This document shows positions 33,708 to 42,099 of a DNA stretch of 64,000 bases, piece by piece. A program made the translations under genes and the position numbers. Location of the stretch: contig NZ_JAPPTI010000001.1 in assembly GCF_027587025.1 (NCBI RefSeq), positions 372,001 through 436,000 on the forward strand. The letters run 5' to 3'. Position 1 is the stretch's first letter; each line of letters opens with the position of its first letter. The notes beneath the pieces are model-generated. The model searched no databases. It worked only from the letters and a program-made list of their open reading frames with translations, and was not told where the DNA came from. Origin of the DNA: Vibrio sp. LaRot3 (lineage in GTDB: Bacteria; Pseudomonadota; Gammaproteobacteria; Enterobacterales; Vibrionaceae).

Positions 33708-35540
33708 ATGATTGGAGCCATCACATCGGTAACATTTTTAGTTGAAGAGAAACTTCTTCGGTTAATATTAGACCGATTGAGTGTTTGTGAACTTAAAAAA
33801 CTAATGGAGATCGGAGTAAGAGCTGTAGGCATGGATAGTGCTATAATCGATAGCCCCAAGAGCAAAGATGAATTTTGTGAAGCGATTGAATACTTAGCCG
33901 CTAGGTTCAAAGAAGACCCTCATCAAGTGAATGCATTACTTGCAGTGTCGGCCCAGCAATTACAGTCCTTTCCCGACAACAAAGAAGCCAATTCACAACT
34001 ACAAACCAGAGATCTAAGTGAGCGGAAAATTAACCTTACTTCGATTGTTACTTCAAAAAACTCTCTTAACATAAAAGCTAATAAGCAACAGGAAGAAATT
34101 GTTGAGAACTGTGAAAGAGGAATTCAGATAAATGCATTTGCTGGCACAGGTAAGTCAACTACATGCAAATTGATGATAGATCGGCTAGGTGAACGGAATA
34201 GCTTATACACATCGTTTCTCACGGAAAATAGAGACGATGCAAGGAGAAAAATCACTTCGAAAAGGCACGCACATACCCAAGATGGCTTAGCTGTCCAATA
34301 TGCACTGGAGCATGCTCCATTCAAGCATATTTTTAATTACAAGGGGAATTGGAGTGCTCCTGTGTACCAAATGAAAGACGTAATAGGTTCTGCAATTCGT
34401 TTGGAAATTGGTCACGGCAGAAAGATCCAACAACATGGCATTGCTAAATTGGTTACAAGAACACTGCTAGATTATTGCCAGAGTCTCTATAGCGATTTAG
34501 ATGACCGATTTGTTCCCAACTCCGTGATCAATCCTTCTGCCCGAAGTAAAATACTTTCGTGGTCAAGAAATTACTGGGATTATTTACTTTCCGGAAGAGC
34601 TGGGACAGAGCATTCTGCAACATATTCTCACTTGATGAAGTTTTGGTCTTTACGCCCTGAAATTTCAATGTCTGATGATTACACTAATATTATTGTAGAT
34701 GAGGCACAAGATATTAATGGTGCCTTCCTTCAGGTACTTAACAACCATCAAGATCGGAATATCAATATTGTAGGAGACCGATATCAAGAGCTTTTTGGTT
34801 GGCGTGGGGCGATAAACTCAATGGGGATGTTCGGGAAAGACGGTTACCCTCTCGATCAAAGCTTTCGGTTCGGCGCCGCCATTGCTGATGCATCTAATAC
34901 ACTGCTTTCTAAGCATAGTGAGCCACCACAAACTAAGATTCGAGGGTTGGATTCAGTTGATTCGAAGATATCGTATTTTGATGATGATGCTCCGATACCA
35001 CACCACAATGGCGCTATTCTAACGAGGACTAGAGCTGGTGTAATTCACATCGCAGACTCAGAGCTAAATGCAGGAACTAGGGTTCATATAAAAACGGAAT
35101 TTGGCCATCTAAAGTATGTAATAAGAAACATAATTTACTTAGCGCAGGAGCAGTTTGACAAAATAGGACTCCCGTACTTAATGGGCTTTCCATCGTATGC
35201 ATTTTTAGAAAATGAACTTAAGGATAACCCAGATCCCGATGTCTACTTTGGAATGAAGCTTTATGAGAGGTTTGGTGAGCGAGTGCTAGAAGTCATCGAA
35301 CGAATTGAAAAATATAACTCTCCAGAATCTGATGCAATGAAAGTGATTTCGACTACTCACTCAATAAAAGGTAAGGAGTGGGATTATGTTGTTATATCAC
35401 CCGATTATGCTTACGTGCTTGACAATGATAAAGCAGATCTAGATGCTGAGCTTGCGGTTCTATATGTGGCAATAACCCGAGCTAAGAAGCAGGTGTTTTT
35501 GCCTTCGAGTTTGAAGAAATACTTCTCTGGTAAAGGTTAG
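33708..35540 (+). CDS. UvrD/Rep-like superfamily 1 helicase with extra N-terminal domain
   Basis: 610 residues from the ATG at 33708 with AAGGAG six bases upstream. The helicase core starts near residue 110: Walker A INAFAGTGKSTTC, motif II NIIVDEAQDINGAFL, motif III NIVGDRYQELFGWRGA, motif IV/Va region STTHSIKGKEWDYVV and motif VI AVLYVAITRAKK. Before it, residues 1-95 form a separate small helical domain (LSVCELKKLMEIGV, SKDEFCEAIEYLAARF, NALLAVSAQQLQSF) whose pattern resembles adaptor domains of defence NTPases. A DNA-translocating enzyme acting with the upstream orphan protein is likely. No nuclease domain is fused, so cutting, if any, would need a partner. Confidence 0.85.
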   Translation: MIGAITSVTFLVEEKLLRLILDRLSVCELKKLMEIGVRAVGMDSAIIDSPKSKDEFCEAIEYLAARFKEDPHQVNALLAVSAQQLQSFPDNKEANSQLQTRDLSERKINLTSIVTSKNSLNIKANKQQEEIVENCERGIQINAFAGTGKSTTCKLMIDRLGERNSLYTSFLTENRDDARRKITSKRHAHTQDGLAVQYALEHAPFKHIFNYKGNWSAPVYQMKDVIGSAIRLEIGHGRKIQQHGIAKLVTRTLLDYCQSLYSDLDDRFVPNSVINPSARSKILSWSRNYWDYLLSGRAGTEHSATYSHLMKFWSLRPEISMSDDYTNIIVDEAQDINGAFLQVLNNHQDRNINIVGDRYQELFGWRGAINSMGMFGKDGYPLDQSFRFGAAIADASNTLLSKHSEPPQTKIRGLDSVDSKISYFDDDAPIPHHNGAILTRTRAGVIHIADSELNAGTRVHIKTEFGHLKYVIRNIIYLAQEQFDKIGLPYLMGFPSYAFLENELKDNPDPDVYFGMKLYERFGERVLEVIERIEKYNSPESDAMKVISTTHSIKGKEWDYVVISPDYAYVLDNDKADLDAELAVLYVAITRAKKQVFLPSSLKKYFSGKG

Positions 35541-35594
35541 GTTTGAGCTGCTGTCCTGGCAAAATTGACCTGATCATCATTTTAAAGATAATTT

Positions 35595-35663
35595 AAACCC
35601 TTCTCCATAGTTGAAGTTATCCAAGCGTTTCGACCTTATGAGATTCGTAACAAGGTTTTGTCC
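35595..35663 (+). repeat. diverged repeat after the helicase gene
   Basis: Partner of the copy at 32616-32710: CCCTTCTCC, AAGTTATCC, CG-CCTTAT and GTTTTGTCC in the same order. Confidence 0.35.
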
Positions 35664-35793
35664 AGAAACGAGTTTCAGCGGATGGTCTAGTGTGTGGATG
35701 GTCTGTTGTGTAGTCGCGGTTGTTTGATGCAAAGGAGTAGAGCACCGATTAGTAACTAAATGTCGGGAATAGCTTTGATCGACTTGATGGTAT

Positions 35794-35803
35794 AGTTGAG
35801 AAT
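35794..35803 (+). repeat. right copy of a possible att direct repeat
   Basis: AGTTGAGAAT, identical to 23764-23773. Here it forms the left arm of a hairpin with TTTTCTCAGG, so it might be the restored ancestral 3' region of ycgN. Confidence 0.35.
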
Positions 35804-35962
35804 TTCTGGGTGATTTTCTCAGGTTTTGCTTAGATAAAGGGCTTTTTGTTGAGAAATCCATGAACCCATTGATATTACTGGCCTCTCTCATGATTCATAA
35901 TAACAAAAATTAATTCTTGCAAGTTTTGAACCATCCAAATCGCTAAGATTCGATTTTATAGA

Positions 35963-35992
35963 CAAAGCCCTCTATTTAGAGGGCTTTGTTGT
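35963..35992 (+). terminator. terminator upstream of mscS
   Basis: AAAGCCCTCTA paired with TAGAGGGCTTT around TTT, followed by GTTGTTT. Confidence 0.85.
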
Positions 35993-36134
35993 TTCTAGGC
36001 TCGGGAGCACTATAACGAAGAGAAAATCCCCGTGTGATAGTTTGCTGGTATACACTCAATATTGACGCCTTTTTGATGTTAGATTCATAACTTATTGATA
36101 GGCTTCGCGTTATGGCTTTATAAGTGAGGATTCT

Positions 36135-37778
36135 ATGTTGCCACGCCTAATATTGATTGTGCTGTTTAGCTTATGCTCTGTGTTTGCCCATGCAGAGCAA
36201 ACAGAACAAGTCATTACACCCACAAAGACAGAGTTAGCCATTAACTCAATCAACAGTGATATCGCTGATTTATCGCGTAGTCTAGCAACCGCGAGTGGCG
36301 ATGAGCGCGATGCGATTCAATTGCAATTGTTCCACAAAAACGAAGAGCTACGTGAAAAGCTAGCCCTTGCCGTGCAGAGTGGTGATTTGCCAGAAGCCTT
36401 TTTACTGTCGCAGATTAAAAAACAGAAAAAGTACACCCAAGGTGCAACGGAATATCTGGATGAAAAAATCGGTCAGCTAAGTGAAGCGATTAATAAAGCG
36501 AAAACGGAAGATAAGTTACCACTCATCAACAATCTTAGAGAGCTGCAAAACTATCTCGATTCGATGTATCAGTCGAGTTGGCAAAACTTTACTTGGCTGA
36601 GCAAGCTCAACAAGCCAGATACTAAGTTAGAGCAGCAGTTAATGGAGGCGACCAATAGTCGTTTGCGTTTGCTTTCCGCTTCGGTTGAATACTTTAATCA
36701 GCAACAAGATTTTACGTCCAGTCAGCTAGCGACCAGTCCTGAGTCTGAAAAAGCATCTATCCAACTTAACCAGCTAATCATTAAGCAGCGTTTAGACATC
36801 GCGACCAATAGCCTTAAATCTCTGATTCCGATTGGTGATCATTTGGGGATTGAAACTGCGGAATATAAACGTTTAGTGTTTGAAGTGACCGGTAGCATTA
36901 CCCAAGACTTGTTAAATGGTAAGGTGATTATTTCGATCATCTCTAGCTGGTCATCCGGTGCGTTTAATTGGTTAGCAGACAATGCACCACAACACTTTTT
37001 CCAGTTGTTAGTCTTCATTTTAATTTTATTGATTACCAGTGCTATCGCACGGGTGGCGCGTAAAATCGTATCGAAGACGGTGGTGTCGAAAAACCTCAAA
37101 CTGTCACAGTTAATGCAAGATTTCTTTGTCTCCATGTCCGGCAAGGCTGTGTGGGTGATTGGTATCATGGTTGGTCTTTCGCAGATTGGCCTAAACCTAG
37201 CTCCAATATTGACCGGTTTCGGTATTGCCGGTGTCATTATTGGTTTTGCTTTGCAAGATACCTTATCTAACTTTGCAGCCGGTATGATGCTACTGATTTA
37301 TCGTCCATTTGACGTAGGAGATTTTGTTTTTGCTGGTGGCGTAGATGGCAAGGTAAGCCACATGAGCCTAGTGAACACTACGATTCGAACCTTTGACAAC
37401 CAAATTATCATCGTGCCAAACAGTAAAATTTGGGGTGACGTCATTAAAAACGTGACTCATGAGCGAATCCGCCGCGTTGATATGGTGTTTGGGATTGGTT
37501 ATGCAGACGATTTACTTAAAGCTGAGGGCGTTCTTACTGAGATTGTGACCTCTCATCCTGCGGTATTGCGTACACCTGAGCCAATGATCAAAGTGCATAC
37601 GTTGAATACGTCATCGGTCGACTTTATTGTTCGCCCATGGGTGAAAACCGATGATTATTGGGATGTCTATTGGGATGTCACCAAAGAGGTTAAATTACGC
37701 TTTGACCGAGAAGGTATTTCTATCCCGTTCCCACAACAAGATGTGCATTTGCACATGGTGGATAAGCCAGAGTCGTAA
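36135..37778 (+). CDS. MscS-family mechanosensitive channel
   Basis: 547-residue inner-membrane channel. A signal peptide (LPRLILIVLFSLCSVFAHA) is followed by a large periplasmic coiled-coil domain up to about residue 270, then three membrane segments. The MscS pore helix appears in LAPILTGFGIAGVIIGFALQDTLSNFAAGMMLL, then the cytoplasmic beta/vestibule domain (FDVGDFVFAGGVDGKV, NTTIRTFDNQIIIVPNSKIWG). GAGGATT precedes the ATG. It releases osmolytes on hypoosmotic shock. The extra periplasmic part places it among the larger MscS relatives (YnaI/YbdG-like in general size), but I do not assign a specific name. It marks the right flank of the island. Confidence 0.92.
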   Translation: MLPRLILIVLFSLCSVFAHAEQTEQVITPTKTELAINSINSDIADLSRSLATASGDERDAIQLQLFHKNEELREKLALAVQSGDLPEAFLLSQIKKQKKYTQGATEYLDEKIGQLSEAINKAKTEDKLPLINNLRELQNYLDSMYQSSWQNFTWLSKLNKPDTKLEQQLMEATNSRLRLLSASVEYFNQQQDFTSSQLATSPESEKASIQLNQLIIKQRLDIATNSLKSLIPIGDHLGIETAEYKRLVFEVTGSITQDLLNGKVIISIISSWSSGAFNWLADNAPQHFFQLLVFILILLITSAIARVARKIVSKTVVSKNLKLSQLMQDFFVSMSGKAVWVIGIMVGLSQIGLNLAPILTGFGIAGVIIGFALQDTLSNFAAGMMLLIYRPFDVGDFVFAGGVDGKVSHMSLVNTTIRTFDNQIIIVPNSKIWGDVIKNVTHERIRRVDMVFGIGYADDLLKAEGVLTEIVTSHPAVLRTPEPMIKVHTLNTSSVDFIVRPWVKTDDYWDVYWDVTKEVKLRFDREGISIPFPQQDVHLHMVDKPES

Positions 37779-37784
37779 AGTAGA

Positions 37785-37810
37785 AAAGAGCGCATTAGCG
37801 CTCTTTTTTA
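37785..37810 (+). terminator. terminator after mscS gene
   Basis: AAAGAGCGC paired with GCGCTCTTT around ATTA, followed by TTTTA. Confidence 0.88.
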
Positions 37811-37860
37811 TGGGTGCTTGCACCTTGCTAAATATGGTTGCCGCAGTGAATGCAGGCAGC

Positions 37861-39438
37861 TTAGTTGACCATGTTTAATAGGTAGTCACCTAGCACTGAG
37901 TGGTGCATGATTTTTGATACAGGTAAGATTTTCTCTGCTGGCCCCCATGCAAACACATTAACCGGCGTATGAGTATGCGTACCCGTGCCCCAAACGGTAT
38001 TCGTCGCGGTTGCTTGCTCGCGAGCTAAGATATTGCCACGATCGTTATAAGGGAAGAATGCGTCAAAGTCGTTAATGGCAGGTACTTGCTCTTTAGATAG
38101 GTACTTGTGACCAGCCAGACGGTATGGGTTTGGCTTACTTTTCAGTACATTTTCTGCTTGCTTTGCCGTGATAGGGAAATCGCTGCTCGCATTGACTATT
38201 TCAGCCAGTTTCTCAGGTGTTTGTTGCGCTTTTTCGAGCTTTTGAAACTCGCTGATCATTCCGTAATAACTCTGCTTTTGATTGTATAAGCCGTCGAGAA
38301 TTTCAAACTGACCAAAGTTAAAATTAGGCGCATAAGGGCGGTCTTTGAATGCTTTTCCTGAACGTTGTTCTGGTTTTGGTAGCTCTTGCGAAGAATAGCT
38401 AAAGCCAAAAGAGCCGGTTTCATGATCGGCAGTGACAATAATGATAGTGTCGTCACGCCCTTGCGCCCACTCGTAAACGGAGTTTACGGCTTCATCGAAT
38501 TTGATCATTTCATGCAGCATAGTGCCTGCATCGTTACTGTGGCCTGCCCAGTCAATTTGGCCACCTTCTACCATCAAGAAAAAGCCATCTTTATCTTTAG
38601 ATAACAGGTCAATTGCTTTGACGGTCATCTCTTTTAGGCTTGGTTGAGTGCGGTTTGGGTCGTTTTTGGTTTGGCTGTATTTAATGCCATCGTTCATGCC
38701 TGAATAAGCAAACAAACCGAGTAACTTGTCGCCTTTGGCTTGTTCAAGCATTTTGCGGTTAAACGCCAAGTTGTAACCGGAGTCTTGCGCTTCAAGCAGC
38801 AAGTTGCGCTCATCTTTACGTTTCGATTTTAAATAGACGTCACCTTTAGTTAGCGTTTTCAATTGCTGATACGTGTCGCCTTTGTCATTGGTTGATTTAG
38901 GAATCCAGTGACGAATACCTCCCGAGAGCATCACATCTACACCAGTATTTAGCATGTCCGAGGCAATGCTGTTTTCCAGTGAACGGTGTGGTTGATGCGC
39001 AGCAAAGGCTGCTGGCGTGGCGTGTGTAAGACGAGTATCAGATACAAGCCCGGTTGCTTTACCCAACCGTTTTGCTTTTTCGAGCACTGTCTCTACATGA
39101 TTGCCTTTTGAGTCAATACCGATAACTTCCGAGGCGGTGTATTGCCCTGTCGCTAGCATGGTAGCCGAACATGCAGAGTCAACCACGATCGCGTCTTCTG
39201 GATGAGTGAGAGAAGAGCCGATTACCCCATCATTTGCGAGTTTGAACAGGGCGGTAGGTTGATCTTTGTAGATTGAGTTCGGTGCTTGATTCGCATAGGT
39301 TTCTAATAGGCCCACTTGCTGCGGACCCATGCCATCTCCAATCATAAGGATGACATTTTTGATTTCAGCAGAGGTAGCGCTGAATGTAATGGTGGTGGTT
39401 GCGATAGCCGTAACAAGCGGCTTGATTAGGTGCTTCAT
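37861..39438 (-). CDS. phoA: alkaline phosphatase (PhoA family)
   Basis: 525-residue secreted phosphomonoesterase. The start is the ATG at 39438 with AAGGA eight bases upstream. Signal peptide ends in SATSA. The phosphorylated serine lies in VDSACSATMLATGQY; metal ligands are in MIGDGMG, DTRLTHATPAAFAAH, MVEGGQIDWAGHSND and VTADHETG. A crown insertion and the THTHTPVNVFAWGP motif near the C-terminus are typical of marine Vibrio alkaline phosphatases. It releases phosphate from organic esters in the periplasm or medium. I did not find a convincing Pho box upstream. Confidence 0.92.
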   Translation of the reverse strand: MKHLIKPLVTAIATTTITFSATSAEIKNVILMIGDGMGPQQVGLLETYANQAPNSIYKDQPTALFKLANDGVIGSSLTHPEDAIVVDSACSATMLATGQYTASEVIGIDSKGNHVETVLEKAKRLGKATGLVSDTRLTHATPAAFAAHQPHRSLENSIASDMLNTGVDVMLSGGIRHWIPKSTNDKGDTYQQLKTLTKGDVYLKSKRKDERNLLLEAQDSGYNLAFNRKMLEQAKGDKLLGLFAYSGMNDGIKYSQTKNDPNRTQPSLKEMTVKAIDLLSKDKDGFFLMVEGGQIDWAGHSNDAGTMLHEMIKFDEAVNSVYEWAQGRDDTIIIVTADHETGSFGFSYSSQELPKPEQRSGKAFKDRPYAPNFNFGQFEILDGLYNQKQSYYGMISEFQKLEKAQQTPEKLAEIVNASSDFPITAKQAENVLKSKPNPYRLAGHKYLSKEQVPAINDFDAFFPYNDRGNILAREQATATNTVWGTGTHTHTPVNVFAWGPAEKILPVSKIMHHSVLGDYLLNMVN

Positions 39439-39543
39439 TTTATATTCCTTCTCCATAAAAGCGGGCTCAGTTAATCATGGAGTGATTGCACTATTGTTAC
39501 TGCAATGGAAACTTCACCTATTTGTCACAAACAGCTGCTTTAT

Positions 39544-39572
39544 AAAAAAAGCCCACTAGGAAGTGGGCTTTG
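39544..39572 (-). terminator. terminator after the BCCT transporter gene
   Basis: On the minus strand AAAGCCCACTT pairs with AGTGGGCTTT around CCT, followed by seven T. Confidence 0.88.
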
Positions 39573-39601
39573 ACTTAAGGAAGGAGAAGAGGTTAAAGAA
39601 A

Positions 39602-41503
39602 TTAAGCGGCGCCGTTTACCACGGCATTATTAAACTCAATACGCGCTTGCTGTGCTTGCTCAGAGGCTGCCTGCTTAGCATCTTGAGCTTTGTTGACTGC
39701 TTCAAGAGCCGTCTGTAGCTCATTTTGTAGCTCAGTAGGCAAGTGATGGTCGGCAAACTCTTCGGCACCGCTGTGTTCTAGAGCAAAAGCACGAATACGT
39801 TTCTTCACTTTCATTAAATTCGCCATCGCTTCACGTTCGCTTTCAGCCGCATCCTGAGCCGCGTCACGGCTTTTCTCAAAGCGAGCCAGTGCGATACCTT
39901 CCGATGACCAAGGGTCCATCTCTGGTAGCTCTTCAATATTGATGGTTGGCTCTACGTAATCTTCTTGATGACGTAAATCTAATGAAGTTGCACGTACGGC
40001 AGAAATCATCAGCATCACTGAGATACCCAGCAACGGTAAGCCGCCCACAATCGCGGCGGTTTGCAGCGTACTTAGTCCACCCATAAACATCAGTACGGTT
40101 GGTAAGAATGAAAGCGTGAATGCCCAGAATAGGCGGTTCCAGCGCATTGGTTCTTCAGAGACGTTGTTTTGCACGACTGAAGCTAAGATGTAGGAGATGG
40201 AGTCAAACGTTGTCGCAGTAAAGATCACGCAAAGTAGAGTAAATACCGCGATAACCAAAGTGCCCATCGGTAAGGCTTCAAGCATAGAGAAGATAGCTTT
40301 GGTCGCGCCTTCAGTATTGAGAATACCAACGATGTCCAACTCACCCGATAGCTGTAGCGATAAGCCGTAGTTGCCCAATACCATAAAGAATAGGAAACAG
40401 CCTAGTGAGCCAAAGAAAATGGAGCCTGACACCATTTGCTTGATTGTGCGACCGCGGGAGATACGTGCAATAAACAAGCCCATACTTGGAGCGAAAACTA
40501 ACCACCAAGCCCAGTAGAAAATCGTCCAATCTTGTGGGAAGTGGGTGTTCTCAAACGGACCATAGCCACCAAACGGTTCAGCCCATGTCGCCATCAAAAA
40601 GAAGTTAGACAGCATGCGACCAATGGAGTCTAAACCGGTTTCTAACATAAAGATGGTAGGGCCAACGGCTAATACGAATGCTAAAAGACCCATCGCACCC
40701 CAGAAGTTAATGTTACTGAGTAGTTTGATGCCTTTTTCCATACCCGCATAAGAGGAGTAACCGAAAATCGCAGTACAAACTAATAGCACCACAATTTGGC
40801 TAAAGGTGGTTTGCGGAATGCCAAATAAGTAGTTTAGGCCTTCACCAATCAGAGGGGCTGCAAGGCCAAGTGTTGTTGCTGCGCCACCTAACAAACCAAA
40901 AATGAAAAGTACGTCAACGATTTTGCCCACAGTACCTTTACTGCGCTCTTCACCAATGGCTGGCATGAGTGCGCTAGAGACTTTCAAAACAGGCTGTTTA
41001 CGAACGTAAAAGAAGTAGGCGATAGGAAGAGCAGGAATCAGATAGATAGCCCATGCAATTGGGCCCCAGTGGAATATGCCGTATGTAGCGGCCCAGCGAA
41101 CGGCTTCTTCGCTACCCGGCTCTAACTGAAAAGGTGGTGATTGGTAATAGTAAGCCCATTCAATACAGCCCCAATAAAGGATACTGGCACCGATACCACC
41201 GCAGAACAGCATCGCCGCCCAAGAGGAGGTCGCAAATTCAGGTTTTTCGTCAGGGTCACCTAGCTTAATTTGTCCCATGTCGCTAAACACAACATAGATC
41301 ATAAAGAAGAAGGCACATAGACCTAGAGCTAAATATAGGAAACCGAGTTTATCGGTCATAAAGGTTTTAGCCACGGCTATCCAATCAGCGCCTTGCTCAG
41401 GGAACAAGATTAAAGGGATAACAACAGCCAAAAGAAGGGTAATTGCACCAAAAAAGGTCGGCTTGTCGATAAGCGCGAAGGAGTTTTTCACGACAGGGTT
41501 CAT
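39602..41503 (-). CDS. BCCT-family osmolyte transporter
   Basis: 633-residue sodium- or proton-coupled transporter for glycine betaine, choline, carnitine or related compounds. Twelve membrane segments and the family signature WAWWLVFAPSMGLFIARISRGRTIKQ are visible. The substrate-site tryptophan-rich segment WAAMLFCGGIGASILYWGCIEW is typical. After residue 510 the protein carries an unusually long charged, coiled-coil cytoplasmic tail of about 120 residues ending in Gln/Ala-rich repeats. Such tails act as osmosensors in related carriers. Substrate cannot be told from sequence alone. Monocistronic. Confidence 0.92.
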   Translation of the reverse strand: MNPVVKNSFALIDKPTFFGAITLLLAVVIPLILFPEQGADWIAVAKTFMTDKLGFLYLALGLCAFFFMIYVVFSDMGQIKLGDPDEKPEFATSSWAAMLFCGGIGASILYWGCIEWAYYYQSPPFQLEPGSEEAVRWAATYGIFHWGPIAWAIYLIPALPIAYFFYVRKQPVLKVSSALMPAIGEERSKGTVGKIVDVLFIFGLLGGAATTLGLAAPLIGEGLNYLFGIPQTTFSQIVVLLVCTAIFGYSSYAGMEKGIKLLSNINFWGAMGLLAFVLAVGPTIFMLETGLDSIGRMLSNFFLMATWAEPFGGYGPFENTHFPQDWTIFYWAWWLVFAPSMGLFIARISRGRTIKQMVSGSIFFGSLGCFLFFMVLGNYGLSLQLSGELDIVGILNTEGATKAIFSMLEALPMGTLVIAVFTLLCVIFTATTFDSISYILASVVQNNVSEEPMRWNRLFWAFTLSFLPTVLMFMGGLSTLQTAAIVGGLPLLGISVMLMISAVRATSLDLRHQEDYVEPTINIEELPEMDPWSSEGIALARFEKSRDAAQDAAESEREAMANLMKVKKRIRAFALEHSGAEEFADHHLPTELQNELQTALEAVNKAQDAKQAASEQAQQARIEFNNAVVNGAA

Positions 41504-41612
41504 CCATAATAAAGTATCTGACCATTATGTGCGGTCAGGCTTTTAACGGACAAACAGACAATTTTGTCGTGAAGATAAATGTTAATGTAGCGGCACTTGC
41601 TTGATAAAAATA

Positions 41613-41966
41613 TCAAGCAAGCATCAAAATCAAACCACCAATGGTTGCCGCTGCGGAAACTAATTGCCCCGCTGAATATGAATCGTCTTCCTCTTCTTTA
41701 ACCTTATCCGGATGGTCCATACCCAGAGCTCCGTGCGCAAAAGATTCAACTTTTTCGCCGACAGATTTTTCAGGTTTAGCCGCTGAGCTTTCTTTTTCTA
41801 TTTCTTGTAAGGCGGCAAGCAAGGCTTTGCCTTCTTCAGATAGCGTCACTTTATTCTGCTCTACTTTTAGTGGCGCAGGGCTGTTCGCTGCTTCAGTTGG
41901 CTTGGCTTGAGGCTTGACTTGTTGGGCAGGCGTCAGCTTAGCTGGCTCCATTCCTACTGGTGTCAT
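41613..41966 (-). CDS. hypothetical tail-anchored protein (117 residues)
   Basis: Proline/alanine/glutamine-rich N-terminal half (PAKLTPAQQVKPQAKPTEAA), then a short conserved-looking amphipathic stretch VTLSEEGKALLAALQEIEKE, an acidic segment and one C-terminal hydrophobic segment (LVSAAATIGGLILMLA). GGAGAT lies seven bases before the ATG. I do not recognise the family; Vibrio genomes have similar proteins (recollection). A membrane-anchored linker or stress protein is possible. Nothing else in the neighbourhood suggests a function. Confidence 0.65.
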   Translation of the reverse strand: MTPVGMEPAKLTPAQQVKPQAKPTEAANSPAPLKVEQNKVTLSEEGKALLAALQEIEKESSAAKPEKSVGEKVESFAHGALGMDHPDKVKEEEDDSYSAGQLVSAAATIGGLILMLA

Positions 41967-42099
41967 AATTATCTCCTGTAACGGTCCTCAACTAATGTAT
42001 CGACCAACGTAACTAAAACTTTGATGAATTATTCGTTGATCAAATCAAAAATTACAAAGCAAAAAACAAGCCACTTTTTGTTCACTCGTATTTGTACGC

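Larger units (their letters stand above)
23757..35803 (+). mobile_element. Gamma-Mobile-Trio-type genomic island carrying defence genes
   Basis: About 12 kb inserted between the core genes ycgN and a MscS-family channel gene. All genes point the same way: four overlapping or abutting mobility genes (three tyrosine-recombinase-like and one coiled-coil), then cargo comprising an orphan pair, an ATPase/HNH pair of Septu type, and an orphan/helicase pair. The cargo genes look richer in A and T than the flanks. The ten-base direct repeat AGTTGAGAAT occurs at 23764-23773 and 35794-35803 and may mark the ends. The match to Gamma-Mobile-Trio islands of Vibrio rests on remembered gene sizes and order. 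The exact boundaries are a proposal. Confidence 0.75.
35541..36134. other. gene-free right edge of the island and mscS upstream region
   Basis: Holds the second copy of the diverged repeat (35595-35663), the candidate right end repeat at 35794-35803, a dyad TGAGAAT/ATTTTCTCA just at it, and a strong terminator at 35963-35992. No gene in this stretch is credible; a 104-codon minus-strand frame lacks a ribosome binding site and resembles no protein. Confidence 0.6.

Noticed and set aside
35577..35891. 104-codon minus-strand frame at the right edge of the island
   Set aside because: No recognisable features, no start signal, overlaps the repeat and the presumed end of the element.
39439..39543. 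Pho box upstream of the alkaline phosphatase gene
   Set aside because: TTGTCAC is present, but the paired repeat 11 bases away matches poorly and the orientation faces away from the gene.
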